The translations under genes were made by a program, and so were the position numbers. Source: Macrostomum hystrix (lineage: Eukaryota > Platyhelminthes > Macrostomidae). From it: a DNA stretch of 64,000 nucleotides. The DNA lies in NCBI GenBank assembly GCA_950097015.1, contig CATNEN010000038.1, positions 11,539,001-11,603,000 of the forward strand. Reading direction: 5' to 3'. The notes under the pieces were generated by a model, which saw nothing but the letters and a program-made list of their open reading frames with translations, did no database searches and had not been told where the DNA came from. The stretch's first letter is position 1, and each line of letters begins with the position of its first letter. This document shows, in pieces, positions 25,001 to 40,000 of the stretch.

Positions 25001-28000
25001 GATTGTAGTACAGGTGAGAGGTAGCGATGACCGATTGTAGTACAGGTGAGAGGTAGCGATGACCGATTGTAGTACAGGTGAGAGGTAGCGATGACCGATT
25101 GTAGTATACTGGCAAGAGGTAGCGATGACCGATTGTAGTACAGGTGAGAGGTAGCGATGACCGATTGTAGTACAGGTGAGAGGTAGCGATGACCGATTGT
25201 AGTACAGGTGAGAGGTAGCGATGACCGATTGTAGTACAGGTGAGAGGTAGCGATGACCGATTGTAGTACAGGTGAGAGGTAGCGATGACCGATTGTAGTA
25301 CAAGTGAGAGGTAGCGATGACCGATTGTAGTATACTGGCAAGAGGTAGCGATGAATGATTGAAGTACAGGTGAGAGGTAGCGATGACCGATTGTAGTACA
25401 GGTGAGAGGTAGCGATGACCGATTGTAGTACAGGTGAGAGGTAGCGATGACCGATTGTAGTACAGGTGAGAAGTAGCGATGACCGATTGTAGTACAGGTG
25501 AGAGGTAGCGATGACCGATTGTAGTATACTGGCAAGAGGTAGCGATGAATGATTGAAGTACAGGTGAGAGGTAGCGATGAATGATTGAAGTACAGGTGAG
25601 AGGTAGCGATGACCGATTGTAGTACAGGTGAGAGGTAGCGATGACCGATTGTAGTACAGGTGAGAGGTAGCGATGACCGATTGTAGTACAGGTGAGAGGT
25701 AGCGATGACCGATTGTAGTACAGGTGAGAGGTAGCGATGACCGATTGTAGTACAGGTGAGAGGTAGCGATGACCGATTGTAGTACAGGTGAGAGGTAGCG
25801 ATGACCGATTGTAGTACAGGTGAGAGGTAGCGATGACCGATTGTAGTACAGGTGAGAGGTAGCGATGACCGATTGTAGTATACTGGCAAGAGGTAGCGAT
25901 GACCGATTGTAGTACAGGTGAGAGGTAGCGATGACCGATTGTAGTACAGGTGAGAGGTAGCGATGACCGATTGTAGTACAGGTGAGAGGTAGCGATGACC
26001 GATTGTAGTACAGGTGAGAGGTAGCGATGACCGATTGTAGTACAGGTGAGAGGTAGCGATGACCGATTGTAGTATACTGGCAAGAGGTAGCGATGACCGA
26101 TTGTAGTACAGGTGAGAGGTAGCGATGACCGATTGTAGTACAGGTGAGAGGTAGCGATGACCGATTGTAGTATACTGGCAAGAGGTAGCGATGACCGATT
26201 GTAGTACAGGTGAGAGGTAGCGATGATCGATTGTAGTACAGGTGAGAGGTAGCGATGACCGATTGTAGTACAGGTGAGAGGTAGCGATGACCGATTGTAG
26301 TACAAGTGAGAGGTAGCGATGACCGATTGTAGTATACTGGCAAGAGGTAGCGATGAATGATTGAAGTACAGGTGAGAGGTAGCGATGACCGATTGTAGTA
26401 CAGGTGAGAGGTAGCGATGACCGATTGTAGTACAGGTGAGAGGTAGCGATGACCGATTGTAGTACAGGTGAGAAGTAGCGATGACCGATTGTAGTACAGG
26501 TGAGAGGTAGCGATGACCGATTGTAGTATACTGGCAAGAGGTAGCGATGAATGATTGAAGTACAGGTGAGAGGTAGCGATGACCGATTGTAGTACAGGTG
26601 AGAGGTAGCGATGACCGATTGTAGTACAGGTGAGAGGTAGCGATGACCGATTGTAGTATACTGGCAAGAGGTAGCGATGAATGATTGAAGTACAGGTGAG
26701 AGGTAGCGATGACCGATTGTAGTACAGGTGAGAGGTAGCGATGACCGATTGTAGTATACTGGCAAGAGGTAGCGATGAATGATTGAAGTACAGGTGAGAG
26801 GTAGCGATGACCGATTGTAGTACAGGTGAGAGGTAGCGATGACCGATTGTAGTACAGGTGAGAGGTAGCGATGACCGATTGTAGTATACTGGCAAGAGGT
26901 AGCGATGACCGATTGTAGTATACTGGCAAGAGGTAGCGATGACCGATTGTAGTACAGGTGAGAAGTAGCGATGACCCACTAAGTGTACAGGTGAGACTAG
27001 ATATGACCCACTAAAAGTACATACACCTGTCTAGGGTATGAATATGAATATTTAGGCTTATCTCACTAGCTCCCCTCACCGCACTTGTTAGGCAAGATCA
27101 AGTACTCGGAGAAGGTCTACGATGCCTGCATGGACGCCTTCGACTGTCTGCCGCTGGCGGCTCTCATGAACCAGCAGTTCCTGTGCGTCCACGGTGGACT
27201 GAGCCCCGAAGTGCACAACCTGGACGATATTAGAAAGGTGCGGCTGTTTTGAAAATAACTGTGATAATGAAGCCAATCAGTTTAACGATATGAAAACACG
27301 ATTTAGGATTTCTGATACTGAATTCGAAAGTGACAACCCCGATTAAAAATTGACAATCCTGACTGAAAATTGGCAATCCGGACTGAAAGTTGGCAATCCC
27401 GACTATAAAGTTGGCAATCCCGACTATAAAGTTGGCAATCCCGACTATAAAGTTGGCAATCCCGACTATAAAGTTGGCAATCCCGACTATAAAGTTGGCA
27501 ATCCCGACTATAAAGTTGGCAATCCTGACTGAGTAGCGGCTATCTGACTGAAATTTGGCAATGCCGACTGATAATTTTCTAAATTGTTTTGTCTTCAGAT
27601 TGACCGTTTCAAGGAGCCGCCAGCCTTCGGGCCGATGTGCGACCTGCTCTGGTCCGATCCGCTGGAGGACTTTGGCCAAGAGAAAAATCTTGAGCACTTC
27701 ACTCACAACAGTGTCCGCGGTTGCTCGTACTTTTACAGCTACTCGGCCTGCTGCGACTTCCTGGCCAGCAACAACCTGCTGTCAATAATCAGGGCGCACG
27801 AGGCCCAGGATGCTGGGTGGGTTCGCCTTTGACGCTTTTGCCATAGACATTTGGATACTGGGAGTGGGCGGGCTGCCACACCCACCCCAAATCTTTACCC
27901 AGCTGATAAGAAAAAATAATAATAATAACAGGAGGGCTGCGGGCAATGGCACATCATATGGTGACACTAGACCCGCAGAAAGAGAGGAAGAGAGGAGGCA

Positions 28001-31000
28001 ATGCTGCACATTCCGCTGACTCCTGAGCACACACTCACACAGATACTGTACGCAGGCATACGTTCACACAGAGTGTGTACATCTGCCCTGACTTCTCATC
28101 GTCAGGCAGTGTACACTCCCACTGTGCCTTGGAGGTTGGCCCTCAAGGGCGTAAATTGCACGACAAGCCACCGCAAGCCTTCTCTCCGCGGCTGCGCCCC
28201 AAATAAATGTGGTCTCGCCGCGGAATCGAGCTCAGGGACCATTGTGGTGCGAGAGGCAAACGCGTTAACCCGCTCTGCGACACACCTCCTTATCCGAGCT
28301 GATGCTGACACCAGTTTTTTTCAGCAGGGTGAACTGAAGCAATGAGGAATTTTATACATTGACTCAAGGTCTAAAACTTTTTCCCATAGACAGCTACGAT
28401 TAGAACTCCAGACCTCACTATCAGGAGTCTAAAAGTACTAACTACACGGCAATTACTTCTGTAGCACAATTCGTTTGTAATTAATTTTAGCCTAAATGAA
28501 GATTATTCAACAGATCCCATATTTGGCATTGTTTCCCATCGCCCACCTGCTGATGTGTTCAAAGCCTCGCTCCCCTACCCGAACTGAACTCGCAGTGCTC
28601 ACAGGTTCGTGAGCAGCCGCAATTAGCCCTAATAAATCAGTCACTACGCGTCTGCCTGTCCTCTTTGAGATGGCGGAAGGCAGGCAAAGGCCTGAGAAGA
28701 GGCCTGAAATTATGCTGCTTGAAAGTCTCTCTCTGAGTCGACTGTAGCCCCACCCTGACCACCTGATCAACCTCCGTCTCTCTCATCCTTTGAGCTTGCT
28801 ACTCTTGAGTATAGAATTGCCTGCTAACTTTCTTTTTAATTGCTCTACTAATCTCTGAGGAAGGTCTAGAGCTCTCTACTCTGAAACTGCATGGGTTGCT
28901 GACTTATTTGCTACTTTTCAATGCTAAAGAGTTATTAACTGAGACACTGGGATAACTGAGACGCTGGGATAACTGAGACGCTGGGATAACTGAGACACTG
29001 GGATAACTGAGACGCTGGGATAACTGAGACGCTGGGATAACTGAGACACTGGGATAACTGAGACACTGGGATAACTGAGACGCTGGGATAACTGAGACAC
29101 TGGGATAACTGAGACGCTGGGATAACTGAGACACTGGGATAACTGAGACACTGGGATAACTGAGACACTGGGATAACTGAGACACTGGGATAACTGAGAC
29201 ACTGGGATAACTGAGACACTGGGATAACTGAGACACTGGGATAACTGAGACACAGGGATAACTGAGACGCTGGGATAACTGAGACGCTGGGATAACTGAG
29301 ACACTGGGATAACTGAGACACTGGGATAACTGAGACGCTGGGATAACTGAGACACTGGGATAACTGAGACACTGGGATAACTGAGACACTGGGATAACTG
29401 AGACACTGGGATAACTGAGACGCTGGGATAACTGAGACACTGGGATAACTGAGACACTGGGATAAGTGAGACACTGGGATAACTGAGACACGGATAACTG
29501 AGACACTGGGATAACTGAGACGCTGGGATAACTGAGACACTGGGATAACTGAGACACTGGGATAACTGAGACACAGGGATAACTGAGACACTGGGATAAC
29601 TGAGACACTGGGATAACTGAGACACAGGGATAACTGAGACACTGGGATAACTGAGACACTGGGATAACTGAGACACAGGGATAACTGAGACACTGGGATA
29701 AGTGAGACACTGGGATAACTGAGACACGGATAACTGAGACACTGGGATAACTGAGACGCTGGGATAACTGAGACACTGGGATAACTGAGACACTGGGATA
29801 ACTGAGACACAGGGATAACTGAGACACAGGGATAACTGAGACACTGGGATAACTGAGACACAGGGATAACTGAGACACTGGGATAAGTGAGACACTGGGA
29901 TAACTGAGACACGGATAACTGAGACACTGGGATAACTGAGACGCTGGGATAACTGAGACACTGGGATAACTGAGACACTGGGATAACTGAGACACAGGGA
30001 TAACTGAGACACAGGGATAACTGAGACACTGGGATAACTGAGACACGGATAACTGAGGCACAGGGATAACTGAGACACAGGGATAACTGAGACGCTGGGA
30101 TAACTGAGACACTGGGATAACTGAGACACTGGGATAACTGAGACACAGGGATAACTGAGACACAGGGATAACTGAGACACTGGGATAACTGAGACGCTGG
30201 GATAACTGAGACACTGGGATAACTGAGACACTGGGATAAGTGAGACACTGGGATAACTGAGACACGGATAACTGAGACACTGGGATAACTGAGACACTGG
30301 GATAACTGAGACACTGGGATAACTGAGACACAGGGATAACTGAGACACTGGGATAACTGAGACGCTGGGATAACTGAGACACTGGGATAACTGAGACACT
30401 GGGATAAGTGAGACACTGGGATAACTGAGACACGGATAACTGAGACACTGGGATAACTGAGACACAGGGATAACTGAGACACAGGGATAACTGAGACACT
30501 GGGATAAGTGAGACACTGGGATAACTGAGACACGGATTACTGAGACACTGGGATAACTGAGACGCTGGGATAACTGAGACACTGGGATAACTGAGACACT
30601 GGGATAACTGAGACACAGGGATAACTGAGACACAGGGATAACTGAGACACTGGGATAACTGAGACACAGGGATAACTGAGACACTGGGATAAGTGAGACA
30701 CTGGGATAACTGAGACACGGATAACTGAGACACTGGGATAACTGAGACGCTGGGATAACTGAGACACTGGGATAACTGAGACACTGGGATAACTGAGACA
30801 CAGGGATAACTGAGACACAGGGAAAACTGAGACACTGGGATAACTGAGACACGGATAACTGAGGCACAGGGATAACTGAGACACAGGGATAACTGAGACG
30901 CTGGGATAACTGAGACACTGGGATAACTGAGACACTGGGATAACTGAGACACAGGGATAACTGAGACACAGGGATAACTGAGACACGGATAACTGAGACA

Positions 31001-34000
31001 CTGGGATAACTGAGACGCTGGGATAACTGAGACACTGGGATAACTGAGACACTGGGATAACTGAGACACAGGGATAACTGAGACACAGGGATAACTGAGA
31101 CACTGGGATAACTGAGACACGGATAACTGAGGCACAGGGATAACTGAGACACAGGGATAACTGAGACACAGGGATAACTGAGACACGCATAACTGAGGCA
31201 CAGGGATAACTGAGACACAGGGATAACTGAGACGCTGGGATAACTGAGACACTGGGATAACTGAGACACTGGGATAACTGAGACACAGGGATAACTGAGA
31301 CACTGGGATAACTGAGACACGGATAACTGAGACACTGGGATAACTGAGACGCTGGGATAACTGAGACACTGGGATAACTGAGACACTGGGATAACTGAGA
31401 CACAGGGATAACTGAGACACAGGGATAACTGAGACACTGGGATAACTGAGACACGGATAACTGAGGCACAGGGATAACTGAGACACAGGGATAACTGAGG
31501 CACAGGGATAACTGAGACACGGATAACTGAGACACTGGGATAACTGAGACACAGGGATAACTGAGACACGGATAACTGAGACACTGGGATAACTGAGACA
31601 CAGGGATAACTGAGACACTGGGATAACTGAGACACTGGGATAACTGAGACACAGGGATAACTGAGACACGGATAACTGAGACACTGGGATAACTGAGACA
31701 CAGGGATAACTGAGACACAGGGATAACTGAGACACAGGGATAACTGAGACACTGGGATAACTGAGACACGGATAACTGAGACACTGGGATAACTGAGACA
31801 CAGGGATAACTGAGACACAGGGATAACTGAGACACAGGGATAACTGAGACACTGGGATAACTGAGGCACTGGGATAACTGAGACACAGGGATAACTGAGA
31901 CACGGATAACTGAGACACAGGGATAACTGAGACACAGGGATAACTGAGACACTGGGATAACTGAGACACTGGGATAACTGAGACACAGGGATAACTGAGA
32001 CACAGGGATAACTGAGACACGGATAACTGAGACACTGGGATAACTGAGACACAGGGATAACTGAGACACGGATAACTGAGACACAGGGATAACTGAGACA
32101 CAGGGATAACTGAGACACAGGGATAACTGAGGCACAGGGATAACTGAGGCACAGGGATAACTGAGGCACAGGGATAACTGAGACACTGGGATAACTGAGA
32201 CACAGGGATAACTGAGACACAGGGATAACTGAGGCACAGGGATAACTGAGACACTGGGATAACTGAGGCACAGGGATAACTGAGACACAGGGATAACTGA
32301 GGCACAGGGATAACTGAGACACAGGGATAACTGAGACACTGGGATAACTGAGACACGGATAACTGAGACACAGGGATAACTGAGACACAGGGATAACTGA
32401 GACACAGGGATAACTGAGGCACAGGGATAACTGAGGCACAGGGATAACTGAGGCACAGGGATAACTGAGGCACAGGGATAACTGAGACACAGGGATAACT
32501 GAGACACAGGGATAACTGAGACACAGGGATAACTGAGACACGGATAACTGAGGCACAGGGATAACTGAGGCACAGGGATAACTGAGACACAGGGAAAACT
32601 GAGACACAGGGATAACTGAGGCACAGGGATAACTGAGGCACAGGGATAACTGAGACACAGGGATAACTGAGGCACAGGGATAACTGAGGCACAGGGATAA
32701 CTGAGACACAGGGATAACTGAGACACAGGGATAACTGAGACACAGGGATAACTGAGACACAGGGATAACTGAGACACAGGGATAACTGAGGCACAGGGAT
32801 AACTGAGGCACTGGGATAACTGAGACACAGGGATAACTGAGGCACTGGGATAACTGAGACACAGGGATAACTGAGGCACTGGGATAACTGAGGCACAGGG
32901 ATATCCTGTTTAGAACTGAATAGACAGACAGGTTAGACGAAATTCGTGTCAGGCAAAGAGCTACCTCATGAAGTCAGGAAATGCATCGCTTGTCCTACTC
33001 CTTGCATTTCTTTCGATGCTTTTGTGTGTTTGGCGAGGTCGAGTTTAGGGGGAGTTCGCGCGGTGACATGTCATTAATTTAGCTATTCTTCTAGGCCTCC
33101 TAATCTTCGTCTTCTCTCTGACGCGCTCGCTATCACAGGGACTGCACTCGGCGTGGGGATACTCAGAGACAGGGACACAGGCAGAGATGATGATAGAGAA
33201 AAAGAGTGTCGGAAATGGGCACCAATGCCCCTCTCCCATTCCCTTTTTAGGGCGGGATGCAGTGTACCTCCTGCTGTGTGCCCATGAGAATAACTGGCCT
33301 GTCTACTTCTCAAGCCCTGCTGGCATGAATATTTTAATGTTGAAGGCTGCGGGGCAGGCAGGCCAGTGCTGGTGGGATGACAGTCGCCAGTCTTGATTTC
33401 TCTTTCTTGTTCTTGGCCGCCTTTTATGTGGCAATGTTCCTGCTTAGCTTTCCATCCTGTTTATTTCCTAAACTACTTCCCTATATCTGAGCTTCCCTGT
33501 CTAGTCTTGAGCTTCCATGTCTACTTCTGAGCTTCCCTGTCTACTCTTGAGCTTCCATGTGTACTCTTGAGCTTCCTTGTGTACTCTTGAGCTTCCTTGT
33601 GTACTCTTGAGCTTCCATGTGTACTCTTGAGCTTCCTTGTCTACTCTTGAGCTTCCTTGTCTACTCTTGAGCTTCCTTGTCTACTCTTGAGCTTCCATGT
33701 GTACTCTTGAGCTTCCATGTGTACTCTTGAGCTTCCTTGTCTACTCTTGAGCTTCCCTGTCTACTCTTGAGCTTCCTTGTCTACTCTTGAGCTTCCTTGT
33801 CTACTCTTGAGCTTCCATGTGTACTCTTGAGCTTCCTTGTCTACTCTTGAGCTTCCCTGTCTACTCTTGAGCTTCCCTGTCTACTCTTGAGCTTCCATGT
33901 CTACTCTTGAGCTTCCTTGTCTAGTCTTGAGCTTCCTTGTCTACTCTTGAGCTTCCCTATCTACTCTTGAGCTTCCCTGTCTACTCTTGAGCTTCCCTGT

Positions 34001-37000
34001 CTACTCTTGAGCTTCCTTGTCTACTCTTGAGCTTCCTTGTCTACTCTTGAGCTTCCATGTGTACTCTTGAGCTTCCTTGTCTACTCTTGAGCTTCCCTGT
34101 CTACTCTTGAGCTTCCCTGTCTACTCTTGAGCTTCCATGTCTACTCTTGAGCTTCCTTGTCTAGTCTTGAGCTTCCTTGTCTAGTCTTGAGCTTCCTTGT
34201 CTACTCTTGAGCTTCCCTATCTACTCTTGAGCTTCCCTGTCTACTCTTGAGCTTCCCTGTCTACTCTTGAGCTTCCATGTCTACTTCTGAGCTTCCATGT
34301 CTACTTCTGAGCTTCCTTGTCTACTCTTGAGCTTCCATGTCTACTTCTGAGCTTCCATGTCTACTCTTGAGCTTCCATGTCTACTTCTGAGCTTCCCTGT
34401 CTACTCTTGAGCTTCCCTGTCTACTCTTGAGCTTCCATGTCTACTCTTGAGCTTCCATGTCTACTCTTGAGCTTCCCTGTCTACTTCTGAGCTTCCCTGT
34501 CTACTCTTGAGCTTCCCTGTCTACTCTTGAGCTTCCATGTCTACTCTTGAGCTTCCCTGTCTACTTCTGAGCTTCCCTGTCTACTCTTGAGCTTCCCTGT
34601 CTACTCTTGAGCTTCCATGTTTACTTCTGAGCTTCCATATCTACTCTTGAGCTTCCATGTCTACTTTAAAGCTTTCGTTAAGCGGAACATATGATACAAC
34701 AAGAAGATGATAAATAATAAATGATTGTGTGCCTACTAAGACCAATGAACCAACAAATTTGTTTAAATATTCACTTTCGCAGCTACCGAATGTACCGGAA
34801 AAGTCAGTCTACGGGTTTTCCTTCGCTCATCACCATATTTAGCGCGCCCAACTATTTGGATGTCTACAACAACAAAGGTGAGTCTTTGAGGTTTTATCCT
34901 TTAATGACGATTTATTGGGGTAGAAATAGAGCAATGAGAGAACGAGGTGATTGGGGTAAAAATAGGCGATATAAGGTAGAAAGAGGAGAGAAGGGGGTAG
35001 AAACAGGGGAGAAAGGCGGTAGAAGGAGGAGAGAAAGGGGGTAGAAAGAGGAGAGAAAGGGGGTAGAAAGAGGAGAGAAGGCGGTAGAAAGAGGAGAGAA
35101 AGGGGGTAGAAAGAAGAGAGAAGGCGGTAGAAAGAGGAGAGAAAGGGGTAGAAAGAGGAGAAAAAGGGGGTAGAAAGAGGAGAGAAAGGGGGTAGAAAGA
35201 GGAGAGAAAGGGGGGTAGAAAGAGGAGAGAAAGGGGGTAGAAAGAGGAGAGAAAGGGGGTAGAAAGAGGAGAGAAGGCGGTAGAAAGAGGAGAGAAAGGG
35301 GGTAGAAAGAAGAGAGAAGGCGGTAGAACGAGGAGAGAAAGGGGGTAGAAAGAAGAGAGAAGGCGGTAGAAAGAGGAGAGAAAGGGGTAGAAAGAGGAGA
35401 AAAAGGGGGTAGAAAGAGGAGAGAAAGGGGGTAGAAAGAGGAGAGAAAGGGGGGTAGAAAGAGGAGAGAAAGGGGGTAGAAAGAGGAGAGAAAGGGGGTA
35501 GAAAGAGGAGAGAAGGCGGTAGAAAGAGGAGAGAAAGGGGGTAGAAAGAAGAGAGAAGGCGGTAGAAAGAGGAGAGAAAGGGGGTAGAAAGAGGAGAGAA
35601 AAGGGGTAGAAAGAGGAGCAGAAAGGGGTAGAAAGAGGAGAGAAAGGGGGTAGAAAGAGGAGAGAAAGGGGGTAGAAAGAGGAGAGAAAGGGTTAAGAAG
35701 GGCGTAGAAAGTCGAGAAAAAAAGAGAATGTGGTTCAGGTAGATTATCAAGCGCAGTCTGCTGAAGGTACAGGTGCTGTTGGGCTGATCAACTAGCAAAT
35801 TATTTTATTAGAATTATGATTTGAAAAAGCTTTTTATGGGTCAAGTGCAAACGAATCGCACGCATTGCAAAGTCTTTTTCTAAGCTGAGCTGTCAAATCC
35901 TTCTCGGAAGCCCGCAGAAGTGGCTGACAAAAATCTCTTAACTATTTTCGAAGCGGATTAAGTCGCATTGCCTGTTCCAATGGCACTGATTAATTAAGGG
36001 TCTCAGGTGCATCAGCCGCTGGTTAATCTGCAACCTGGCAACACTGCCCGCGCGCTATAAATAATATTAAAATAGACACTATCATTTTGTGCCTTTTTTC
36101 TTTAGCCAACTTGGCAGTTAAGCAATTGTCGCGCTGCACTACTTGTAAACGCTGTAAGGGCAGTAGTATTATCGGAACTTTATGAAGGCCGACTTCTAAC
36201 TAAACTAGTAAGCGATCAGCTGTTCAAATCCCAGCCCGATGGGAGCCATTTGTGACCTCCAGTCCACGGACTGAACAGCTGTACATCGTCCCTGAGCTCG
36301 ATTCCGCGGCGAGGCCACATTTATTTGGGGCGCAGCCGCGGAGAGAAGGCTTGGTGGCTTGTCGTGCAATTTACGCACTTGAGGGCCAGCCTCCAAGGCA
36401 TAGTGAAATGTACACTGCCTGACGATGAGAAAGTCACAGGGGCAGATGTACACACCTGTGTGAGCGTATGCCTGTGTACAGTATCTGTGTGCGTGTGCTC
36501 AGGAGTCAGCGAAATGTGCAGAATTGCCTCATTGCTGGCTGCGGGTCTAGTGTCACCAAATGATGTGCCATTGCCCGCTGCCCTTCTGAAATTATTCTTA
36601 TTATTCTACTTAACACTGACAGCTGCTATTCTGAAGTACGAGAACAACGTGATGAACATTCGCCAGTTCAATTGTTCTCCGCATCCCTACTGGCTGCCCA
36701 ACTTCATGGACGTGTTCACATGGAGCCTGCCCTTCGTAGGCGAGAAGGGTGAGTGCCTGGTCTTCAATGAATAATTATATTTGTAGAACCCCGTTTTCAG
36801 TCGGTACCCCACAGTCCATGGACTGAACAGTTGTACGCAGCCTTTGGATAGCAGCCAAACAATAACACGAGTACTTTAGTTAGGGTTAGGGTTAGGGTTA
36901 GGGTTAGGGTTAGGGTTAGTTAGTTTTTTAAAGTTTTTTCATCGTAAATGGCGGAAATTTTTTTATCCAAATAGTGAATTTTCACGAAAAATCGGTCATT

Positions 37001-40000
37001 CATTTTGGGAGCTATCGTGAAGTTAGCGGTGGGAATTTTAAATCCCAGCGGAGATATAGCGTGATCTTTCTACCGTTAAGGTCTAGGCCTTTCAGAAGTA
37101 CACAGTTACTATGAATATTACTCAAATTCCATATGCAGTCACCGAGATGCTGGTCAACGTCTTGAACATCTGCTCAGACGATGAACTGCTTAACGAAGGC
37201 GACGAGACAATGGACGGTAAGTGCGGGTTTTGGCGGTACCCTAGACTCGAGCTAACAAAAGTGCATGTGCGTGTGTGAAAATCCACCCACCGTGCAACCA
37301 CTTCAACTCTAGAACCCAACTAGCAGATGTTTTGCTTTTGTCGTGTCTATTCTTCAATCCGATAGATTTATTCTGTCTCTAATTTAGCGATGGTAATTTA
37401 GAGGCTCTCGGGCCAAAGAGTTAATCAAATAGGTTGCTGACTGAGACAGGGGAGAGACGAGACACGGGAGAGAAGAGACAGGGGAGAGATGAGACATGGG
37501 GGAGAGACGAGGCTCGGGAGAGATGAGACAGGGGAGAGATGAGACACGGGAGAGACGAGACACGGGAGAGAAGAGACAGGGGAGAGATGAGACATAGGGG
37601 AGAGACGAGGCACGGGAGAGATGAGACACGGGAGAGATGAGACATGAGAGAGTTGAGACAGGGGAGAGACGAGACAATAGAAATAAGACAAGGGAGGGAT
37701 GAGACACGGGAGAGATGAGACAGGGGAGAGACGAGACAATAGAAATGAGACAGGGGAGAGATGAGACACGGGAGAGATGAGACATGGGAGAGACGAGACA
37801 CGGGAGAGACAAGACAGGGGAGAGGCGAGACAATAGAAATTTGACACGGGAGAGACATAGGGAAGAGACGAGACATGAAAAAGACGAGACACGGGAGAGA
37901 TGAGACATGGGAGAGTTGAGACAGGGGAGAGATTAGACAGGGGAGAGATGAGACAATAGAAATGAGACAGGGGAGAGACGAGACAATTGAAAGGAGACAG
38001 GGGAGAGACGAGACAATTGAAAGGAGACAGGGGAGAGACGAGACACGGGAGAGATGAGACATGGAGAGTTGAGACAGGGGAGAGATGAGACAGGGGAGAG
38101 ATGAGGCAGTGGAGATAAGAGATCAGGTAGAAGAGATGGAAGAGCCAGGTGGCAGGACTCGGCAGCTTTCATGGCCGATGTTAGCAGACCCTGCACAAGC
38201 TGCTGTGTTCCGTTCACCTGCAACCAAGAAATATGTTAGTCGGATCAAATAAATATTATAAAAACAGTTCTGTGATACTGTGTTTCATGGTCGAACAGGT
38301 CACGACTCGTCCACCTGTGGTAAGATCGGCCTTAAACTTTTACTTTTTGAATGATCTAAGAGTTGCGAAAGAAATGAACGAACATCTATACGCATTCTGC
38401 ACTGCTGATTTATATGTTTTCAAAGTTTCAACAAAAGCATAACTAGCATGCGCATCAGTGAAGATGGTTTTGCACAGTTGCACATGAATGCACAGTGCGG
38501 CACTCAAATATGCTGGAATCCAAAGTGGCTGCTGTCACCTCTGAATAAATGCGTCGTTTATATGGAAATTGTTTGCAATGCTGCCATTCTATTATTATAC
38601 GCACAGTTTATTACTTACAGATTATTGTCATATGCATCGACAAGTTAAACTATTTGGCATGCAATTCATTAGCAAACTTAGATTTTCTATACTTTTCTAA
38701 AGCTTACTAACTTCAAACAAAAATCCTTCGATTTTATTTTAAAATCTTGGATAAAAATTATTGATTTTAAGTAAAAAAATAAGGTCCTTAAACAGCACAA
38801 TTAAAATGGAAGGTTAAGATCGTAACTAATCTTAGATTCAACTTTTAGAACACTGAACTAGCTATGACACCCCGTCAAGTATTCGAGGTCCTTGTGTTTA
38901 ACTTTAACTGATCGCTTATAAATGAATTTAACTTGGTAATTGCAAACAATTGAAAGCATGACACTTCAAAGTAAAAAATGTAATACTCTGTGAGTAACCA
39001 CCTAGTCGAGTTTTAGTATACTGAACTAGCTATAATACCCCCTTCCATATTCGCTCCTTTTAAAACCAGTGGATAATTCTCAAAACGAGTAATTGTCAAA
39101 TATTTTGTACTTCTCGTTTCGATACATTTTGGCAGACTTGATTGAGAATGGCTCCACTCTCAGACCAGTAAGAGGTGAGATCCGTACAGAGTCCTAAGAC
39201 GTTATTACTCGAAATTGTTTTGTCACTAAGCAGTGCAACTGGGTTGCCTAACTGTTCGAGCTGATCATGTAACTATATAATGAGTTCTTATCTAGTTGCA
39301 TCACAATTTGTTCACATCGCCAATCGTGTGTGCTCATGTTCAGCGCTTGTGGTCAAAGTTCATTCAAAGAGTTCAATGACTAGTGAGCCTGCTCATTCGT
39401 AGCCTTTTCTCACTGACATCTCACATAACCTTTCATTTTAAATATTTTGGGTTGAGATTGATAGGATTTCATAATTAATGAGACCAGCAATGCTCTCTGT
39501 TTCAGTACCCACAGGTAAGTTATTATTTCTGTTTTGAATAGGATCTTCCAGGTGCCTTTTTTCATTTCAACTGTTTTTGCCTCTTCGATTCTGTCCTTCT
39601 TTTTTATGCTCAAATATTTTGTTAACGACTGTAATGTTAACGTGTTTTTGATGATATTTTCATCGTAATTTCATATTTACTTTCTCATCTGTACGTAATT
39701 TTACTTCCTCTTTGGTGTGTGCCTATGTGGGTGTGTTTCATTGCATCCTTGGTCACGAGATTAGTTTAAAAGCGGTAGTGCCTCCTAATCGAATGTATCA
39801 GAAATAGCTGTTGCAATTTACAGCTGTGCCAGTAAAAACTGCTTTAATTGTCTCGGAATTATTAAAAATGATTGAAAATATAGAACAGCGCAATGCCAAA
39901 GGCAGGATACACGTTATCAAACACAAAATCGAAAGTATCAATATCAATTTCGACAATATTAAAAACGTATTTAGACAGTATCAAATACAATTTGACATTG

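Noticed and set aside
28904-32896. Minus-strand frames of up to 1330 codons
   Set aside because: By-product of the 17-bp array: all three minus frames read the same peptide, and the array lies antisense inside a calcineurin intron.
34839-35798. 319-codon minus-strand frame
   Set aside because: By-product of the polypurine minisatellite; it also overlaps calcineurin exon 6 antisense.
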